64,000 nucleotides of DNA, taken from NCBI GenBank assembly GCA_036874045.1, contig JAZBRI010000009.1, forward strand, positions 2,976,001 through 3,040,000, given 5' to 3'. The DNA is from Cymodocea nodosa (taxonomy: Eukaryota > Streptophyta > Magnoliopsida > Alismatales > Cymodoceaceae). Positions within the stretch are counted from its first letter, which is position 1, and the number at the start of each line of letters is the position of its first letter. The notes under the pieces are model-generated. The model had not been told where the DNA came from. It was given only the letters and a program-made list of their open reading frames with translations, and did no database searches. Shown one piece after another: positions 1 to 12,451 of the stretch. Position numbers and translations under genes: made by a program.

Positions 1-349
1 GTATATGTATGTGTCTTTGTATATGGTTGTATTTCTTTGATAATTTGTATAGGGGCAAACTTGTCTTTTGGGTATCACCAATCGTTGCCCCTATATATGT
101 AAGGGGTCATCCACGTCCAAGGGATGCCATGCCAAACCATCCCTTGATTTCGTTCTCCCCCTTCTTTGTACCAGCAATCATACAGCAAGGAATCACGATA
201 GATTAATCACCCGTGGACGTACCCGTGTTGGAGAACCACGTAAATTTGTTGTTCTTCGAATTCTCTACTCACAATCCTCTCTTCCACGCAGATCTCTTCT
301 CTACGCCACCCCTAGATGCTCCACGTTTGTTTGATCTTTCCACACAACA
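1..349 (+). repeat. copia 5' LTR (3' portion)
   Basis: The LTR ends in CA at 349, two bases before the primer-binding site. A TATA-like CCTATATATG lies near 90-99, placing U3/R inside the visible part. The LTR start is outside the window. Confidence 0.75.
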
Positions 350-351
350 AT

Positions 352-365
352 TGGTATCAGAGTTA
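352..365 (+). other. copia primer-binding site (initiator tRNA-Met)
   Basis: TGGTATCAGAGTTA matches the usual plant copia primer site TGGTATCAGAGC, complementary to the 3' end of initiator tRNA-Met. It fixes the LTR boundary and strand. Confidence 0.85.
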
Positions 366-394
366 GGTTGGACATCTCTGGGTTTGCATCTGAA

Positions 395-770
395 GTTTCG
401 AAGAGTTTGATCAAGGTTCAGGCCAATTTCACAAGGGATCTCTCTATTGTTGTAACTACCGTCGTCGCTGGTGCCAGTCTACACACTCCGACGCCAAGTT
501 GTGCGCCTTCCTCGTCTATGCTCTGTTGCATCTCAAATTTTGAGGACGTGTAGTAAGATTCCTGAACTTCCTTCCTTTAAAATTTCAAAGAGATTGATCA
601 AGGTTCAAGCCATTTTCGCAAGGATACCCCCATTGTTGTAACTGCCGTCGTCGCTGGTGCCAGTCTACATACTTCGACGCCAAGTCATGCACCTTCCTCG
701 TCTATGCTCCATTGCATCTCAAATTTTGAGGACGTGTAGTAAGCTTCCTTCCTTTAAAATTTTGTAGTCA
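395..770 (+). repeat. 187-bp tandem duplication in copia leader
   Basis: Two imperfect head-to-tail copies lie between the primer site and gag. The shared segment TCAAGGTTCA starts at 411 and again at 598, a 187-bp period, and both copies contain GTCGTCGCTGGTGCCAGTCT. The copies have diverged by scattered substitutions. No coding function is visible. Confidence 0.8.
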
Positions 771-1091
771 GAAGTTTCGTATTCAGAGAGATACAGTAGG
801 AGGCGTCTGGCTAGGGCACAACAGTTTTCTAGACGAGTGACTCTTTGATTGTCAGATTTTGGGCATTTTGTGATTGTAGTTTTGTGCTTGGTTTGTGTGA
901 GTATTTGCTATTGTTTTGTGATAAGTAGTGTGTTTGGCTTGTGGCTGATTGCATTTCATTGAAATTAGTAGTTTCAGTAGCATATTGTTGTTGAGATATT
1001 GCTTGCTATTGTGTACCTTACCGTAGAATTGTGTTTGTTGAAACCACATTGTATCTCGTGTGTATTGCTGGTTGTTTGTTGTTTTGAAAAC

Positions 1092-3526
1092 ATGAATACT
1101 TCGGGGTTGAAGATAGAAAAGTTTGATGGTAAGAATAGCTTCAGCTTATGGCAAATTAAGATGAAAGCACTTCTAAAGCAACAAGGTATTTGGGCTCCTT
1201 TAAATAAGGAAACTACTTTGAACAAAAATTCGCCAGAGTTTGAATTACAGGAGGAGAAAGCTCACTCCACCATCTTGTTGTGTTTGTTTGATGAAGTTAT
1301 AATAGAAGTTGCTGATGAATCTACCTCATTAGGTCTTTGGCAGAAACTTGAGTCATTGTATATGACTAAGTCTTTAACAAATAAATTGTTGTTAAAGCAG
1401 AGATTGTTCTCTTTAAAGATGATAGAAGGTGTACCTCTTAAGCAGTATTTAGATCAGCTAAATGCTATTCTGATGGAACTCAAGAATATTGGAGTAATCA
1501 TAGAAGATGAAGATGCAGCTCTTATCTTACTTTGTTCACTCCCATTGAGTTATGAAAACTTTGTTCAGTCTTGTGTAGTTGGAAGAGATTCAATTACACT
1601 AGAAGAAGTGAGGTCCAGCCTTCATTCTAGGGAGCTTAGGCACATGGTGCATGGTAGAAACAAGGCAAGTGGTGTTGGCCTCTCAGCTTAGCAGCAAGAG
1701 AACAAGGGAAGAAGCTAGAGATAAGGTGGAGGGAAGAATAAAAGCAAAAGCAAGTTGAAGGGCAAGTACTCTAGGGATACTTGCCATTACTGTAAGGAGA
1801 AAGGACACTGGAAATCACATTGTCCCAAGCTTATGAACAAAGGAAAGGCTGCTGTGGCAGAAACCAGTTCTGCGTCAGGTGATGATTTTTCTCTTTCAGT
1901 TTGTTGTAGTGCCTATTCTGATGATCAATGGATTATGGACTTAGGAGCTTCACATCATATGACTCCTACTAGGGAGTATTTTGACACCTACGAGCAGGTG
2001 GAGGGTGGTCAAGTGACTTTGGCCAATGATGATGTGTGTTCTAGAGTTGGTGTGGGCACTATAAAATTTAAACTACATGATGGCACAGTTAGAATTCTAG
2101 AGGACGTTTGGCATGTCCCAAAGCTTGGGAAGAGTCTGATCTCACTAATGGCCCTTAATGCTAAGGGTTATAGATATACAGGTGGTGAGAGGAAGATCAA
2201 CATACTAAAAGGCTCGTTAGTTGTTATGAAGGGAACCAAATCTAGTCCCTTATACATTTTGCAGGGCACTCCAATTGTTGGCGCAGCTACATCAGCTATA
2301 TCTAGTCAGCAAGATTTTTCTATCATGTGGCACTCAATGATGGGTCATTTAGGGCAGAAAGGAATGCAGAAACTGAGTAGTCTAGGCAAGTTTGATGGGC
2401 ACAAGGTTGCTTGTATTGACATGTGCAAACATTGTGTCTTTGGAAAACAAAAAAGAGTGTCATTTGCACGCAGTCAGCATAACTCCAAGGGAGTTCTTGA
2501 TTATATTCATGTTGATTGTTGGGGGCCTTCACGTTAGCCTTCTATTACAGGTTCCAGATATTTTCTTTCTATCATTGACTGTCATTCAAGGATGAATTGG
2601 GTTTTCTTTTTGACACATAAAAGTGAAGTTTTTTCTTGCTTCAAGCATTAGAAGAAGTAGGTAGAAAACCAAACAGACAGAAAGGTAAAATATCTTAGAA
2701 CTGATAATGGTCTTGAGTTTTATTCTCAAGAATTTGATAACTTTTGTAAAGATGAAGGCATTACATGGCATAACACTGTCAGGTATACCCTTTAGCAAAA
2801 TCGAGTGGCTGAAAGATTGAACAGAACACTCCTAGAAAAGGCACATTGTATGCTATCTCATGCAGGTTTGAGCAAGAAGTTTTGGGTAGAGGCTATTAAC
2901 ACAGCTTCCTATTTGGTGAACAGGTCCCATTCTAGTGCCTTAGATGGGAAGATACCTCTTGAGGTATAGTTGAAAAGATCTGCTAGTTATTCAAAGCTCA
3001 GAATTTTCGAGTGTCCAGCTTACTATCATGTGAACAATGGCAAGCTAGAACCACGTGCCAAGAAAGGCATATTTGTGGGCTATGGTGTTGGTGTAAAGGG
3101 ATACAGGATATATGATATTGAATCTCACAAAGTAATATATAGCTGTAATGTTACTTTTGATGAGAATTCTCTTTTGCAGGCAACAAATAAACTAGCAGGT
3201 GAAACACTAGAAATTGAGCACACCCTTCCTGAACAGATGGAGATAGATGACGCACAGCAGCCACCTATCACTAATCAGGTTGAAATTAGAGAAATCTCAT
3301 CTGAAACTCAGGAAAATGAAGTTGAGGAGGAAGAGGTGGAGCAACCACCACCAAGAACCATTGGCAAAGATCATCCTAGAAGAGACGTTAGACCTTCGAT
3401 TAAATATGACTACGACAGTTTGGTTGCTTTTGCCTTACAAGTAGCAGTTGAGGTGGAGGATTCTGTTGATCCACCTACATATGAAGCTGCAATGAAAGAT
3501 TCAAAAGCTGGTCTTTGGATGTCTGC
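1092..3526 (+). pseudogene. copia gag-pol polyprotein, stop-ridden and 3' truncated
   Basis: The ATG at 1092 opens a gag with the copia N-terminal pattern (KFDGKNSFSLWQIKMKALL). A CCHC zinc knuckle (CHYCKEKGHWKSHC, nt about 1782-1825) follows. The protease site reads MDLGASHHM, with Leu where copia has Ser or Thr. The GAG-pre-integrase block has HxxxGH and CxxC. Integrase retains HVDCWGP, RTDNGLEF and NRVAERLNRT, so the D-D-E residues are visible. The frame then reaches the RVT_2 start (YEAAMKDSKAGLWMSA) and ends at the element A insertion. Everything stays in one frame, but there are stops at 1689, 1716, 1722, 2535, 2649, 2658, 2793 and 2967, so no polyprotein can be made. Confidence 0.9.
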
Positions 3527-5621
3527 TGTTTGGCTTTCCCAGCACTACACTAGAAAATCTTGGATTTGCTACTTCTATTTTTACTTAGTTAATTTATCTT
3601 TATGCCTATTCTTTCTTTTAGAAGTAAACAAACAACCTTTAATACAATTTAGATATTAATTCAATTTGTACTTTAACTGCAAGTGCACAATGTCTATTGT
3701 ATCAGTGTGCAAGTACAGGTCGATCCCACAAGGAATTGCTGACGAATTTAAGAAATGTTTGGTTGTGAACAATTCAAATTTATATTCAATAAGCACTCCG
3801 TTGAGTTACAGTTAACTCAACGGACTAAGTTCGTTGAGTTATGGATAACTCAACGGACTATCCTCGTGGACTTAAGTTAACTCCACGAGCCTGTCTCTTC
3901 TTTATAATACTGCTATTTACAGAGGAATTCGGCCAACCATTGGGCGATTCCACAGATTGTAAATAACATTAATTAAGCTTTTTAATGCTAGTTAACATTG
4001 GATTTATCATTAAGCAATACTAACATTCAGATAATTCAAACAATAACCATTAAAATCTTTAAGTTTTTTTGTACGAACCAATTTCAGTAAACTGTAAAAT
4101 TAAAACTAACATAAAACAATCACAAAACTGATACAGATAACATTAATCACAATACAACACAAACAATACAACACTCAAATACAACATACAAACAAAGATA
4201 AATTGTTTTTGGTATTTTTGTTTTGATGTGAACATGGAAATGAGCGAAAGGTGAAATGTAAAGTAATCTCACTTGACAGTAAATACTTCCGACACTACTT
4301 GCAATGCGATTACACCACTGAAAATTAAACCATTTACAATTTTGTCTCCTCTCCCTATAGAATCGCGAGTCCAGAATTGCAAGATGATCTCCTCTTCAGC
4401 ATATAGGCATCAACCCGAAGCCAAGGCTAAAAGCTTTACGATCTCCTGAAATATGAGTCGGCGCTTGGTGAAAATGTCTTCCCTTCCCGCGACGCGATCA
4501 CTCCTCACAATGGTTGTCAGGCACTGTGTTTGGCTCGGAATCGACCTGACATCAGGCAAGTATCCTCACAGACCTCCGATGATTGGTGATTATGGTGGTG
4601 ATACGATGGTTGGTGTGATACTTCGGAGAATCACCGAACTATCTGCAGAAAGCTCGGTGCTCCTCCTCTGTATACATTGCCGTCCATCGATCACACTTTC
4701 TTCTTTTTTTCTTCTTTTCTTTTATATTTCTTCAGTAGTAACCGCTTCTGCTTGAATGATTGATTGGATTTCCTTCCTTCAGATCAACGGTGATGCTTCC
4801 TTCTCCATGCGCGATTGAATTCCTACATGATACGTGCAAACGTGGTTTTTCCTTCCAACTGTCTGTTCCTACAACCGCTACAGTGCATTTTAGAAAATAA
4901 CTATAAAATACATGCAATAAAGAAATAAGCCGCTAACCTAACGCGTTACCTTAGTGTATATTCATGTAACTCAATGCGTGCAGTTATACTAACTTAACGA
5001 GTTAAACATGTGCATCTCACGTGATATTCTAAAGTATTTAAATTCAACACGTGCATAAAATACATGCAATAAAGAAATAAGCCACTAACCTAACGCGTTA
5101 CCTTAGTGTATATTCATGTAACTCAACGTGTACAGTTATGCTAACTTAACGAGTTATAACTTAAATAAATCTACCAGATCTCGACATGTGTCAGTAGCAG
5201 TTTAAACATAAAATAACATTTCAAAGAGTTACAGGTATAACTATCCGATGCTCAGATGCATTTTCGGATAGTTACAGCTAACTCACCGAAAATTCACTTA
5301 AGACATTCATTCTGGTTTCGACACATGTACATTTGGAAATAATAAAATATTCTCTCTAAACATAAATGTTCAGCAATTTAAACATAACTATCCGAAATAT
5401 CAGAAAATTCGGATACTTAAGAATTTCACAGCCTGCAACTTACCGACAGTTCATAAATGTAGTAAATTAACATTAATTCCCCAAAATTAAGCAGATTCTT
5501 CAATTAAAGCATATAACAGTGCAATTATAACATAATGGCTTAATTCTCATATGATAAGCTAAATATTATGCAATTAACCATCATTTAACCGTTAATAATA
5601 TGCACTTTTTCATTCTAAACA
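3527..5621 (-). repeat. element A 3' LTR, complete
   Basis: On the minus strand it starts TGTTTAGAATG at 5621 and ends CCAAACA at 3527, with TG...CA termini. It is 2095 bp long and homologous to the LTRs of elements B to F. It carries a TATAAAAG box, G-box cores and the GTTGAGTTA/TAACTCAAC inverted repeats. The plus-strand open frame at 4453-4755 is antisense to the element and recurs in the other LTRs. Confidence 0.93.
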
Positions 5622-5629
5622 CTTCCCCC
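5622..5629 (-). other. element A polypurine tract
   Basis: GGGGGAAG on the minus strand abuts the 3' LTR start. It is identical to the tract at the same place in elements B and C. Confidence 0.85.
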
Positions 5630-6927
5630 ATACCGAAATTTTGCTAGTCTCTTAGCAAACTAAGATCTAATTAATTGGTATTTCAAAAAGTGCTAGAATT
5701 AATTCTTCCCCTTTTGTTTTTTTTTTTTCTGTTTAGCATAAACATATATTCTGTATGTTTCAGTAATCAACCTGCAAAGATATTTAGAATATATGTAAAT
5801 TACATACAAAGTATATCATCTTCATATAGGTGTTAATTATATTATCGTTTGTTCTTCTTTTCATCATCTGTAATCCTGAATTTTCCAATAAGTTTTCTAG
5901 AAGAAATTTCAACAATATACGAATCAAAGTACAATCCAATTCAATCTAATTAAGACAAGTAGAATAAAGAATTGTATTTCCATTAAACAACTTTAAAAGT
6001 CAATTCCATATTCATATTTCAGCAATTCTAGATAACAGAAAATATACTCGATTCATAAGATATCTGTATTTGACAAAACACTTGTATCTTTTCAGAATAG
6101 TATATGTTTTTTTCTTTTTTTTTTGTGTACTTTAAAAGTTAATTTGACAAGCTTGAATCATACAAGAGCTTTCTAATGTACCCATGTAACGAGCTTTCAG
6201 TCAACAATCCCAGATCTGATCAGGATCTTAGGTTGCCAGATTTTCAGAGTCCTTTTTTAGGTCAACAATCCTTACATACCTATTTGCTCAAGTACAAAAG
6301 GGTCGTGATCAAACAAGTCAATAAACTCTCAAAGTTTTTTTTTCTTTTTTTTTTCTAAAAATAAATGCACACACAAAACAAAGCATTAATCGCATACTGT
6401 ATATGCACGTATTTCATTAATAAAGATGTAGTAAAACACCAATCTCATATAATCCTGCTTCTATCATTTACTAAACATATGAATCCATAACAATAAGCTC
6501 ATACTTTATTTATAGTTTAATAAAATCTACACATAAATCATTCTACAAGTTCAATCAGTCAAAGTAAATGTATCTTTCATCATATGTGTTTCATTTAATC
6601 TAGAATTTACATCTTAGCTCCTTCAGGACTTCAGATAATTTTCTGATTAAGCATTAAATATTCTGATTTCATTTTAAAATCGTGAAACTATTAAACTCAT
6701 GAAATTCAGAAAAATCATAAGATACTATATCTAGATTTACATAAATAATAAATTCTATAGCATCTTCTATAGCCTTCTAAATATAGCATTCAAGCAGTTT
6801 ATAAAAATTTTACAGTCTCAATTATCGGATAGTTACAAGTTCATAAAAATTTTCAATTTCCTCAAAACTTTGCAGTACCATTTTAATTCCTTTAATTAAC
6901 AAACTTACATGGTTGTTACTTTAATTA

Positions 6928-6940
6928 CCTCCCCCCCCAT
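6928..6940 (-). other. element A internal polypurine-like tract
   Basis: On the minus strand ATGGGGGGGGAGG follows a TTGAGGACAATG block, a pattern common near the 3' end of Athila/Tat elements. It lies about 1.3 kb inside the LTR. The same block recurs in B (38201-38236), C (about 49281-49313) and D (about 56740-56777). It may be a second plus-strand primer or a relic of an older 3' boundary. Confidence 0.5.
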
Positions 6941-7378
6941 ACCTACATTTTGCATTGTCCTCAATGTAAAAGATTTGACAATAAGTATAGTAATTGTAGC
7001 AGGCATGAATAAAGTTTTGTTTGATTTAAAATTCAAGATAAGTAATTGGTTACATACCTTGTTCCATTTGTATCTCTTTCTGCATATTCCGATTTTTGAT
7101 TCTGAAAAACTTTTCATTCCCAGATAAATACAGAATATAAAACAAAATAACATTTAATAGATATTAATAAATCAGTGTCTTGTGTGGAACCCAGGCTCCT
7201 ATGCCTTTGGTGGCTCACAAGAAAGTCAATTGGTTTCCCAAAACAGATACCAACAAACTGGATTGATATTTTGTTTTGTTTGTTTTTATAAAATGAACAT
7301 GAAAAACTTCAAAATTCCTTTTTTCTTTTTTCTAAAAATAAATGCAGAATACACACGTTAAACACACAAAATCACAGC

Positions 7379-8518
7379 TTAAGAACATGATTGAAAAGTA
7401 GAAACAAATGGAATAAATGTATCAGTCCAAGCAAACTTTTTAGGCATAGTTCTTCTTACTATTAATTTTGTTTTAATGCAGTTCTTATTCCTTTTTAATT
7501 TGTAAACATGCAATATATTATAAATTCCAAATACGAGTGTATTACCATTAATGATATGTAATGCAGAAAGGGATCCTTTTTGGTTCCAAGGTAATGCAGT
7601 AGTTTCTATTTCTACCTCTATTTCAATATACTCCTCTTCCCACTTCCATTCATTCATGTCTTCCATAATCCATATTTGAAATTTCATCAGTTCATCCCAC
7701 CATCTTATCAGACATAAAGTAGGATCATCTTCTTCATTATACCACATTCCTATTTGAATTTCATTAAATTCTGTAGATGGTGGTTTAGCTATTTCACTCG
7801 GTACAGGTAAAATTTCTATATAATCATCATAACTATCTATGCTCACTATGTATAAATCAGATCCATATGCTAATGATATCTCCGTGTCTAAATATATATA
7901 TCCATCAAGTATGACATGTGTTTGGTTAATTAATGATTTCTGTCCTAGATATATTATAATGTTTTCATTCCAAGATCTGTTCAGAAAATTATACACACTT
8001 AAGCGTAAATCTTCACCCTAATTTCCTGTAGGTCTCCAATAATATAATTTTTCAGGAATTGTAGAATTTTTATCAAAAAATATTAAAATTGACCTACAAT
8101 TTTCAGTTGGTGCTTCAAATATATTAGGTCTTCCTATATTCCATTCTTCTCCTGTTATAGGATTTCTTATCAAAATATCAGGTAATGATAAACTTGCATA
8201 CCTTGGTCTAGTCTTGTATATGATTAATCCTTCATCTATCCCCATAATATGACTCATTCTTTCTAATGCATTGGGTGGAATTCCAGTAGTTTCTTCCATA
8301 GCCAGATATTCATGGGTATTTGAACTACGATTAAATAACCTCCATATGAATCCATCTCTAATCTTAGTCATTTTTGCAGCTTGTAGTCCCTAAAAATATT
8401 TTTCTTCAATATAGTCTTTAATTTCCTTTGATACACAACATAACCTGCACAGATCTTTAGCTGACAAGTTACTTAGTATTTCCCTTAGTGCATCCAACGG
8501 TAATTGCATTAATTCCAT
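7379..8518 (-). pseudogene. F-box/FBA gene carried by element A, two stops
   Basis: The frame is 1140 nt (379 codons plus stop) from ATG at 8518. It starts with an F-box (LPLDALREILSNLS-type, about residues 5-42, with the CRLCCVSKEIKD core). The rest resembles the plant F-box-associated domain: RNPITGEEWNI about residues 115-130, VILDGYIYL, and near residue 280 a WIMEDMNEWKWEEEYIEI strand typical of the domain's closing part. F-box proteins are the substrate-recognition subunits of SCF ubiquitin ligases. TAG codons interrupt it at 8392-8390 (Gln in B and C) and 8020-8018 (Trp in C). There is no frameshift. A splice-acceptor-like TTTTATTTTACAG ends at 8528, ten bases before the ATG. It is a captured host-type gene inside the element, downstream of gag. 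Confidence 0.85.
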
Positions 8519-8706
8519 TTGTCGATTCTGTAAAATAAAAACAAAAATTTAGCAGAGACAAAAATTAACATAACTATTGCACACCCTCGTGGAGTTAAGG
8601 CATAACTCAACGAACTAAGTTTGTTGAGATAAAAATTAACTCTACGATACTATTAACTTAAAATAAAACATATATACATACAGATAGTTGCTTCAGATAT
8701 GCTGCT

Positions 8707-10097
8707 TCATTCATCTACCCTCCCAGAAGAGGTATCAATTTCATTAACCGTTCTATTGACAGGATTAGGTATAGCTTGTATTGGCAATCCTCCAATAGGT
8801 CTAACTTCCATTGGTTCCTTCTGTCTAAGTGATATATTTCTATTCTGATTTTGATTTGCAGCATTTCCAAATATAAATTCTAGACGATTGTTTACTTGTT
8901 GGATTATTTTTTCTAATTTCTCTATTCTAGCTCCTTATTCAATTAATACTTCATAACTTATGTTCTTCTCATTTATATTTTCTCCTCCTTGGAAATTATT
9001 GTTTCTCCAAGATAAATTCGGGTGATTTCTCCAATTAGGATTATAAGAATTTCCCAAGTTATCTCTTTGGTTTCTAGCATAAATAATATCTAAGTCATTT
9101 ATGTTTGTATTCTTTTCTGCTAGCTTTTGATTTAATGATAACTCTTCTATTTTCTTAGTTAATTCATTTAATTTCACCTCAAGCATAGTATTGGAATCTA
9201 TTTCATGCATTCCTCTTGACAATAATCTTTTATCTACAATAGCTTTAGCCGAATTTTCCCACTGTGCAGTTCTTTTTGCAAAATTTTCTAAATATGCTCA
9301 TGCTTCTTCACTACATAATTTTAAAAATCCATTTTGACAAGTAGATTCTAATAAAGATTTCGTTGAAACATCAATGCCTTCATAAATTATGCCTATTAAT
9401 TGTGCTTTACTCATTGCATGATGTGGACATTGAGTTAGTAAATCTTTAAATCTTTCAAAATATTTCCAGAATGATTCACCCTGTTTTTGGCTACACATTA
9501 ATATTTCTTTCTTCTTTTTAATCGTTTGATGTGTTGGATAGTATTTTTCTAGAAAAATAGAGCAAAATTCAGTCCATGTAGAAATTGAATCAGGCGATAG
9601 AGTATATAACCATCTCTTAGCTGTATCTTTTAAAGCAAAAGGGATATATCTAAGTTTAATAGCATCTATACTCATGTTCGGCATTCTCATCATTTGACAA
9701 ACTTCGTTAAATTCTCTAAGGAAATAATAGGCATCCTCTCTTTCTAATCCATGAAAATGTGGCAATTGACTAATATAATTAGATTTCAGTTCAAACCTAT
9801 CTCCCTCAAAGTTTGGCAATCGAATACATGAAGGTTCATCAATTAATTCAGGATACAGAATCTTTCCTAATGATTTTTCTACTGAAGTAGCTATCTCTAC
9901 GTTCTCTTTTAAAGAAAGGTTAGCTACACCCCAAAGAATTTCGTTAAAGTTTAGTTCAGAAAATTTTTCAATACTCCTCTGCAATGAAAATTCCTAGGTA
10001 AGTGTTCTTACTAATTGTTTAGTGCTTAGAGAACAAGTCCATGTGCTCATAAATAAATAGCAGAAGATTAATTACATACCAGTCTGAAGCTTTCCAT
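8707..10097 (-). pseudogene. gag: gag capsid gene of element A (spliced, two stops)
   Basis: Proposed model: exon 1 10097-10080 (ATGGAAAGCTTCAGACTG), intron 10079-9979 (GTATGT...TTGCAG, 101 nt), exon 2 9978-8707 (1272 nt). Exon 2 has the Athila-type capsid domain: the LPNFEGDRFELKS entry, AKRWLYTLSPDSISTW, FLEKYYPTHQTIKK and FKDLLTQCPHHAMSKAQL. It ends with the NSYNPNWRNHPNLSWRNNNF block that normally follows the zinc knuckle in Athila gag; the knuckle itself is absent. No in-frame ATG precedes exon 2 in its own frame, because a TAG sits just upstream, so splicing is the simplest way to give it a start. Stops: TGA at 9300-9298 (Trp) and TAA at 8937-8935 (Gln). The gene lies 3' of pol. Confidence 0.85.
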
Positions 10098-10616
10098 TCT
10101 ATAAATATTTGTTGTCGGATGAAGGTTGAATCAGCTGCTTCTCCTTCTAGTTCCTCCAATGCTTTTTCCTTTCTTTTAAAAGTGCTGCTAACTCGTAAAT
10201 AACATTCTGTTTCATATATATACTGCACATCCATAAAGTGAATAAATCTCGTTGCAAGAACGTGGCTTGCAACGTGCATCGTGGTTCCTGTTTTTATGGG
10301 TACGTGTACCACTACTAATTTCAAATTTTGGTAACCGCTAAACCAACGAAGTTTCGTTTGTGGTTAAAAGAATAACCGTTCTGCTTAATCCACGAACTAA
10401 CCTCGTTGAGTTACAGATTACTCAATAGAACACAGTCGGTTACTGTTGCTAACTCCACGGACTAACTTCGATGAGTTACAGATAACTCAACGAAGTGACC
10501 TTATATTATATTACTGACCTCGTGGAGTTATAGTTAACTCAACGGACTTACTTCATTGAGTTAACACTTGGCAACATTTAAGTTTCACTCTTGTAAGTTT
10601 TCTCTTCTATTATTTT

Positions 10617-10885
10617 TACCGGTTTAACCGATACTATGCTTCGATCAGACCTAAATATTTTTTATTTTTTTTATTTTTCTTTCGGTTGAACTGATACTAT
10701 GTTTCGATAAAACCAATATTTTTTTCTGAAAATTAATATACAATTTTTTTTCCGGTTTAACCGATACTACGCTTCGATCAGACCTAAATATTTTTTATTT
10801 TTTTACTTTTCTTTCGGTTGGACCGATACTATGTTTCGGTAAAACCAATATTTTTTTCTGAAAATTAATATATAATTTTTTTTAA
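10617..10885 (-). repeat. 133-bp tandem duplication in element A spacer
   Basis: CCGGTTTAACCGATACTA occurs near 10619, and again near 10752 with one substitution, each followed by the same T-rich stretch. Element B has a single, more diverged copy near 32150-32290. It lies between pol and gag and looks non-coding. Confidence 0.75.
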
Positions 10886-10998
10886 TGTTCCAGTCATATC
10901 GATGGATCCAGTCGGTTGAACCGCAACTATTTTTATGTTTTATATATATTTTTAATGTTTTTTTATATATATAAATAAACATAAAAACTGATTTCTTA

Positions 10999-12312
10999 CT
11001 AAATAAAGCTCGAGTAGTCCTCTACTCTAACTTATTCTATAATTCCAAAGGAGCTTTTTGGTGTTTTCAGAATAGGTTTAAGTCTTTGTCCATTTACTTT
11101 AAATATATTCTGATTTTTAGGATTTTCAATTTCAATAGCTCCATAAGGATAAACATTTCGAACTATGTAAGGTCCTACCCATCTAGATCTTAATTTTCCT
11201 GGATGGTTATGGAGTCTAGCCAAATAAAGATATACTTCTTGTCCTATTTCAAAGCTTTTAGGAATAATTTTTCTATCATGCCAGAATTTAATTTTCTCTT
11301 TTTCTCTTACAGTCTTCGAATAAGCTTCATTTCTAAATTCTTCTAATTCAATTAGTTGCATTTTCCTATTTTTAGCAGCTTGTTTTAAATTAGTGTTCAG
11401 AGTTTTTAATGCCCAATAAGCTTTATGTTCTATTTCAGCAAGTAAATGACAACTTTTTTCATATACTAGCCTAAAAGGTGACATACCTAAGCTCGTTTTA
11501 TAAGCAGTTCTATAAGCCCAAAGTGCATCTATCAATCTATTAGCCTAATTTGTTCTAGTAGGATTTACTACTTTTTCCAAGATTAATTTAATTTGTTTTT
11601 TTGCACCTTCTACTTGTCCACTTGTTTGCGAATGATATAATGTTGCAATTTTGTGGTTTACTCGATATTTCTTCATTAAGGCTTCAAAACTTCTATTACA
11701 GAAATGAGTTCCTCTATCACTGATAATAGCTTTAGGTATTCCAAATCTAGCAAATATATTTGTTCTTATAAATTGTATTACCACTTTGTTATCATTAGTT
11801 TTTGTAGGAATTGTTTGTTGTATATTTTGTAAGTTGTGCAGGTTTATAACATTATAATTTTCATTGTCCTGTTGCAAAACTTGTATTTTCATTGCATTCA
11901 ATTTTTGATCAATTCTCTTTATGGCTTTTACAGTTTCGTAAATTATATCTTGTTTAGGTTCTGAATATGTCTCCTTATAGTTTAACCGGTTGACTTCTTG
12001 TTGTTGACACACAAAGTATTCTAGTTTGTCCAGATTTTGCTCTATACTATGCTCCAGTCTGTCATAGCTATCTCAAACTTCAGTGTCTCTCATCATATTA
12101 CACATTCTATACTGACCATTAGTTGGGTAAACTATAGGATTCTCATACTTGGCTCTATTATATTGAGGATAATTCATTTGTTGTTCATGGGATCTAACAA
12201 TCTGTAAATGTTTCAATTTCAAACAATCAGAAATGTCGTGTCCTTCAGAATAGCAGAATTCACATATGCTAATTAAATGTTTCAGAAATCTTTGAGCATA
12301 AGCATATACCAT
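10999..12312 (-). pseudogene. pol: pol remnant of element A: zinc knuckle joined to integrase
   Basis: From ATG at 12312 the protein starts with MVYAYAQRFLK and a CCHC knuckle (CEFCYSEGHDISDC), then a helical, Gln/Asn-rich linker. At about 11811-11816 the linker jumps directly into the integrase core (KTNDNKVVIQFIRTN). Relative to B, protease, reverse transcriptase, RNase H and the integrase N-terminus are deleted. The core keeps ISDRGTHF and SGQVEGAKKQ; B and D have GQVES/RQVES here. The integrase C-terminus follows ([19 protein letters not shown]). Stops include TAG within 12073-12075 and TAA at 11034-11032. Element A could only move with enzymes supplied by another copy. Confidence 0.85.
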
Positions 12313-12426
12313 ATTCTCAATTACAGAAGAAAACACACAACTTTGACTATTAAAATGAAACAGCTCTAACAGTTGCTTATATCTATTCAATTCAATTCAA
12401 TTCACTTCGACTCAATTCAATTCAAT

Positions 12427-12444
12427 TCCCCGACAACGGCGCCA
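12427..12444 (-). other. element A primer-binding site (tRNA-Asp)
   Basis: Minus-strand TGGCGCCGTTGTCGGGGA differs by one base from the complement of the 3' end of plant tRNA-Asp(GUC). It lies 7 bp inside the LTR end, the same spacing as in B and E. Confidence 0.85.
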
Positions 12445-12451
12445 TAAAACT

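Larger units (their letters stand above)
1..3526 (+). mobile_element. Ty1/copia retrotransposon, 3' half missing
   Basis: The window opens inside the 5' LTR of a Ty1/copia element, followed by a tRNA-Met-type primer site, gag, protease, integrase and the beginning of reverse transcriptase. The coding part stops at 3526, where the LTR of element A begins. The rest of reverse transcriptase, RNase H and the 3' LTR do not reappear on the far side of element A, so the right half was lost in a rearrangement. The gag start and the zinc knuckle suggest the Tork/Tnt1 side of copia, but lineage is a weak call. Confidence 0.9.

Noticed and set aside
7379..8518. F-box gene as a host gene into which the element inserted
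   Set aside because: It occurs at the same internal place, with the same length and orientation, in A, B and C, which have different flanks and target duplications. It therefore moves with the element.
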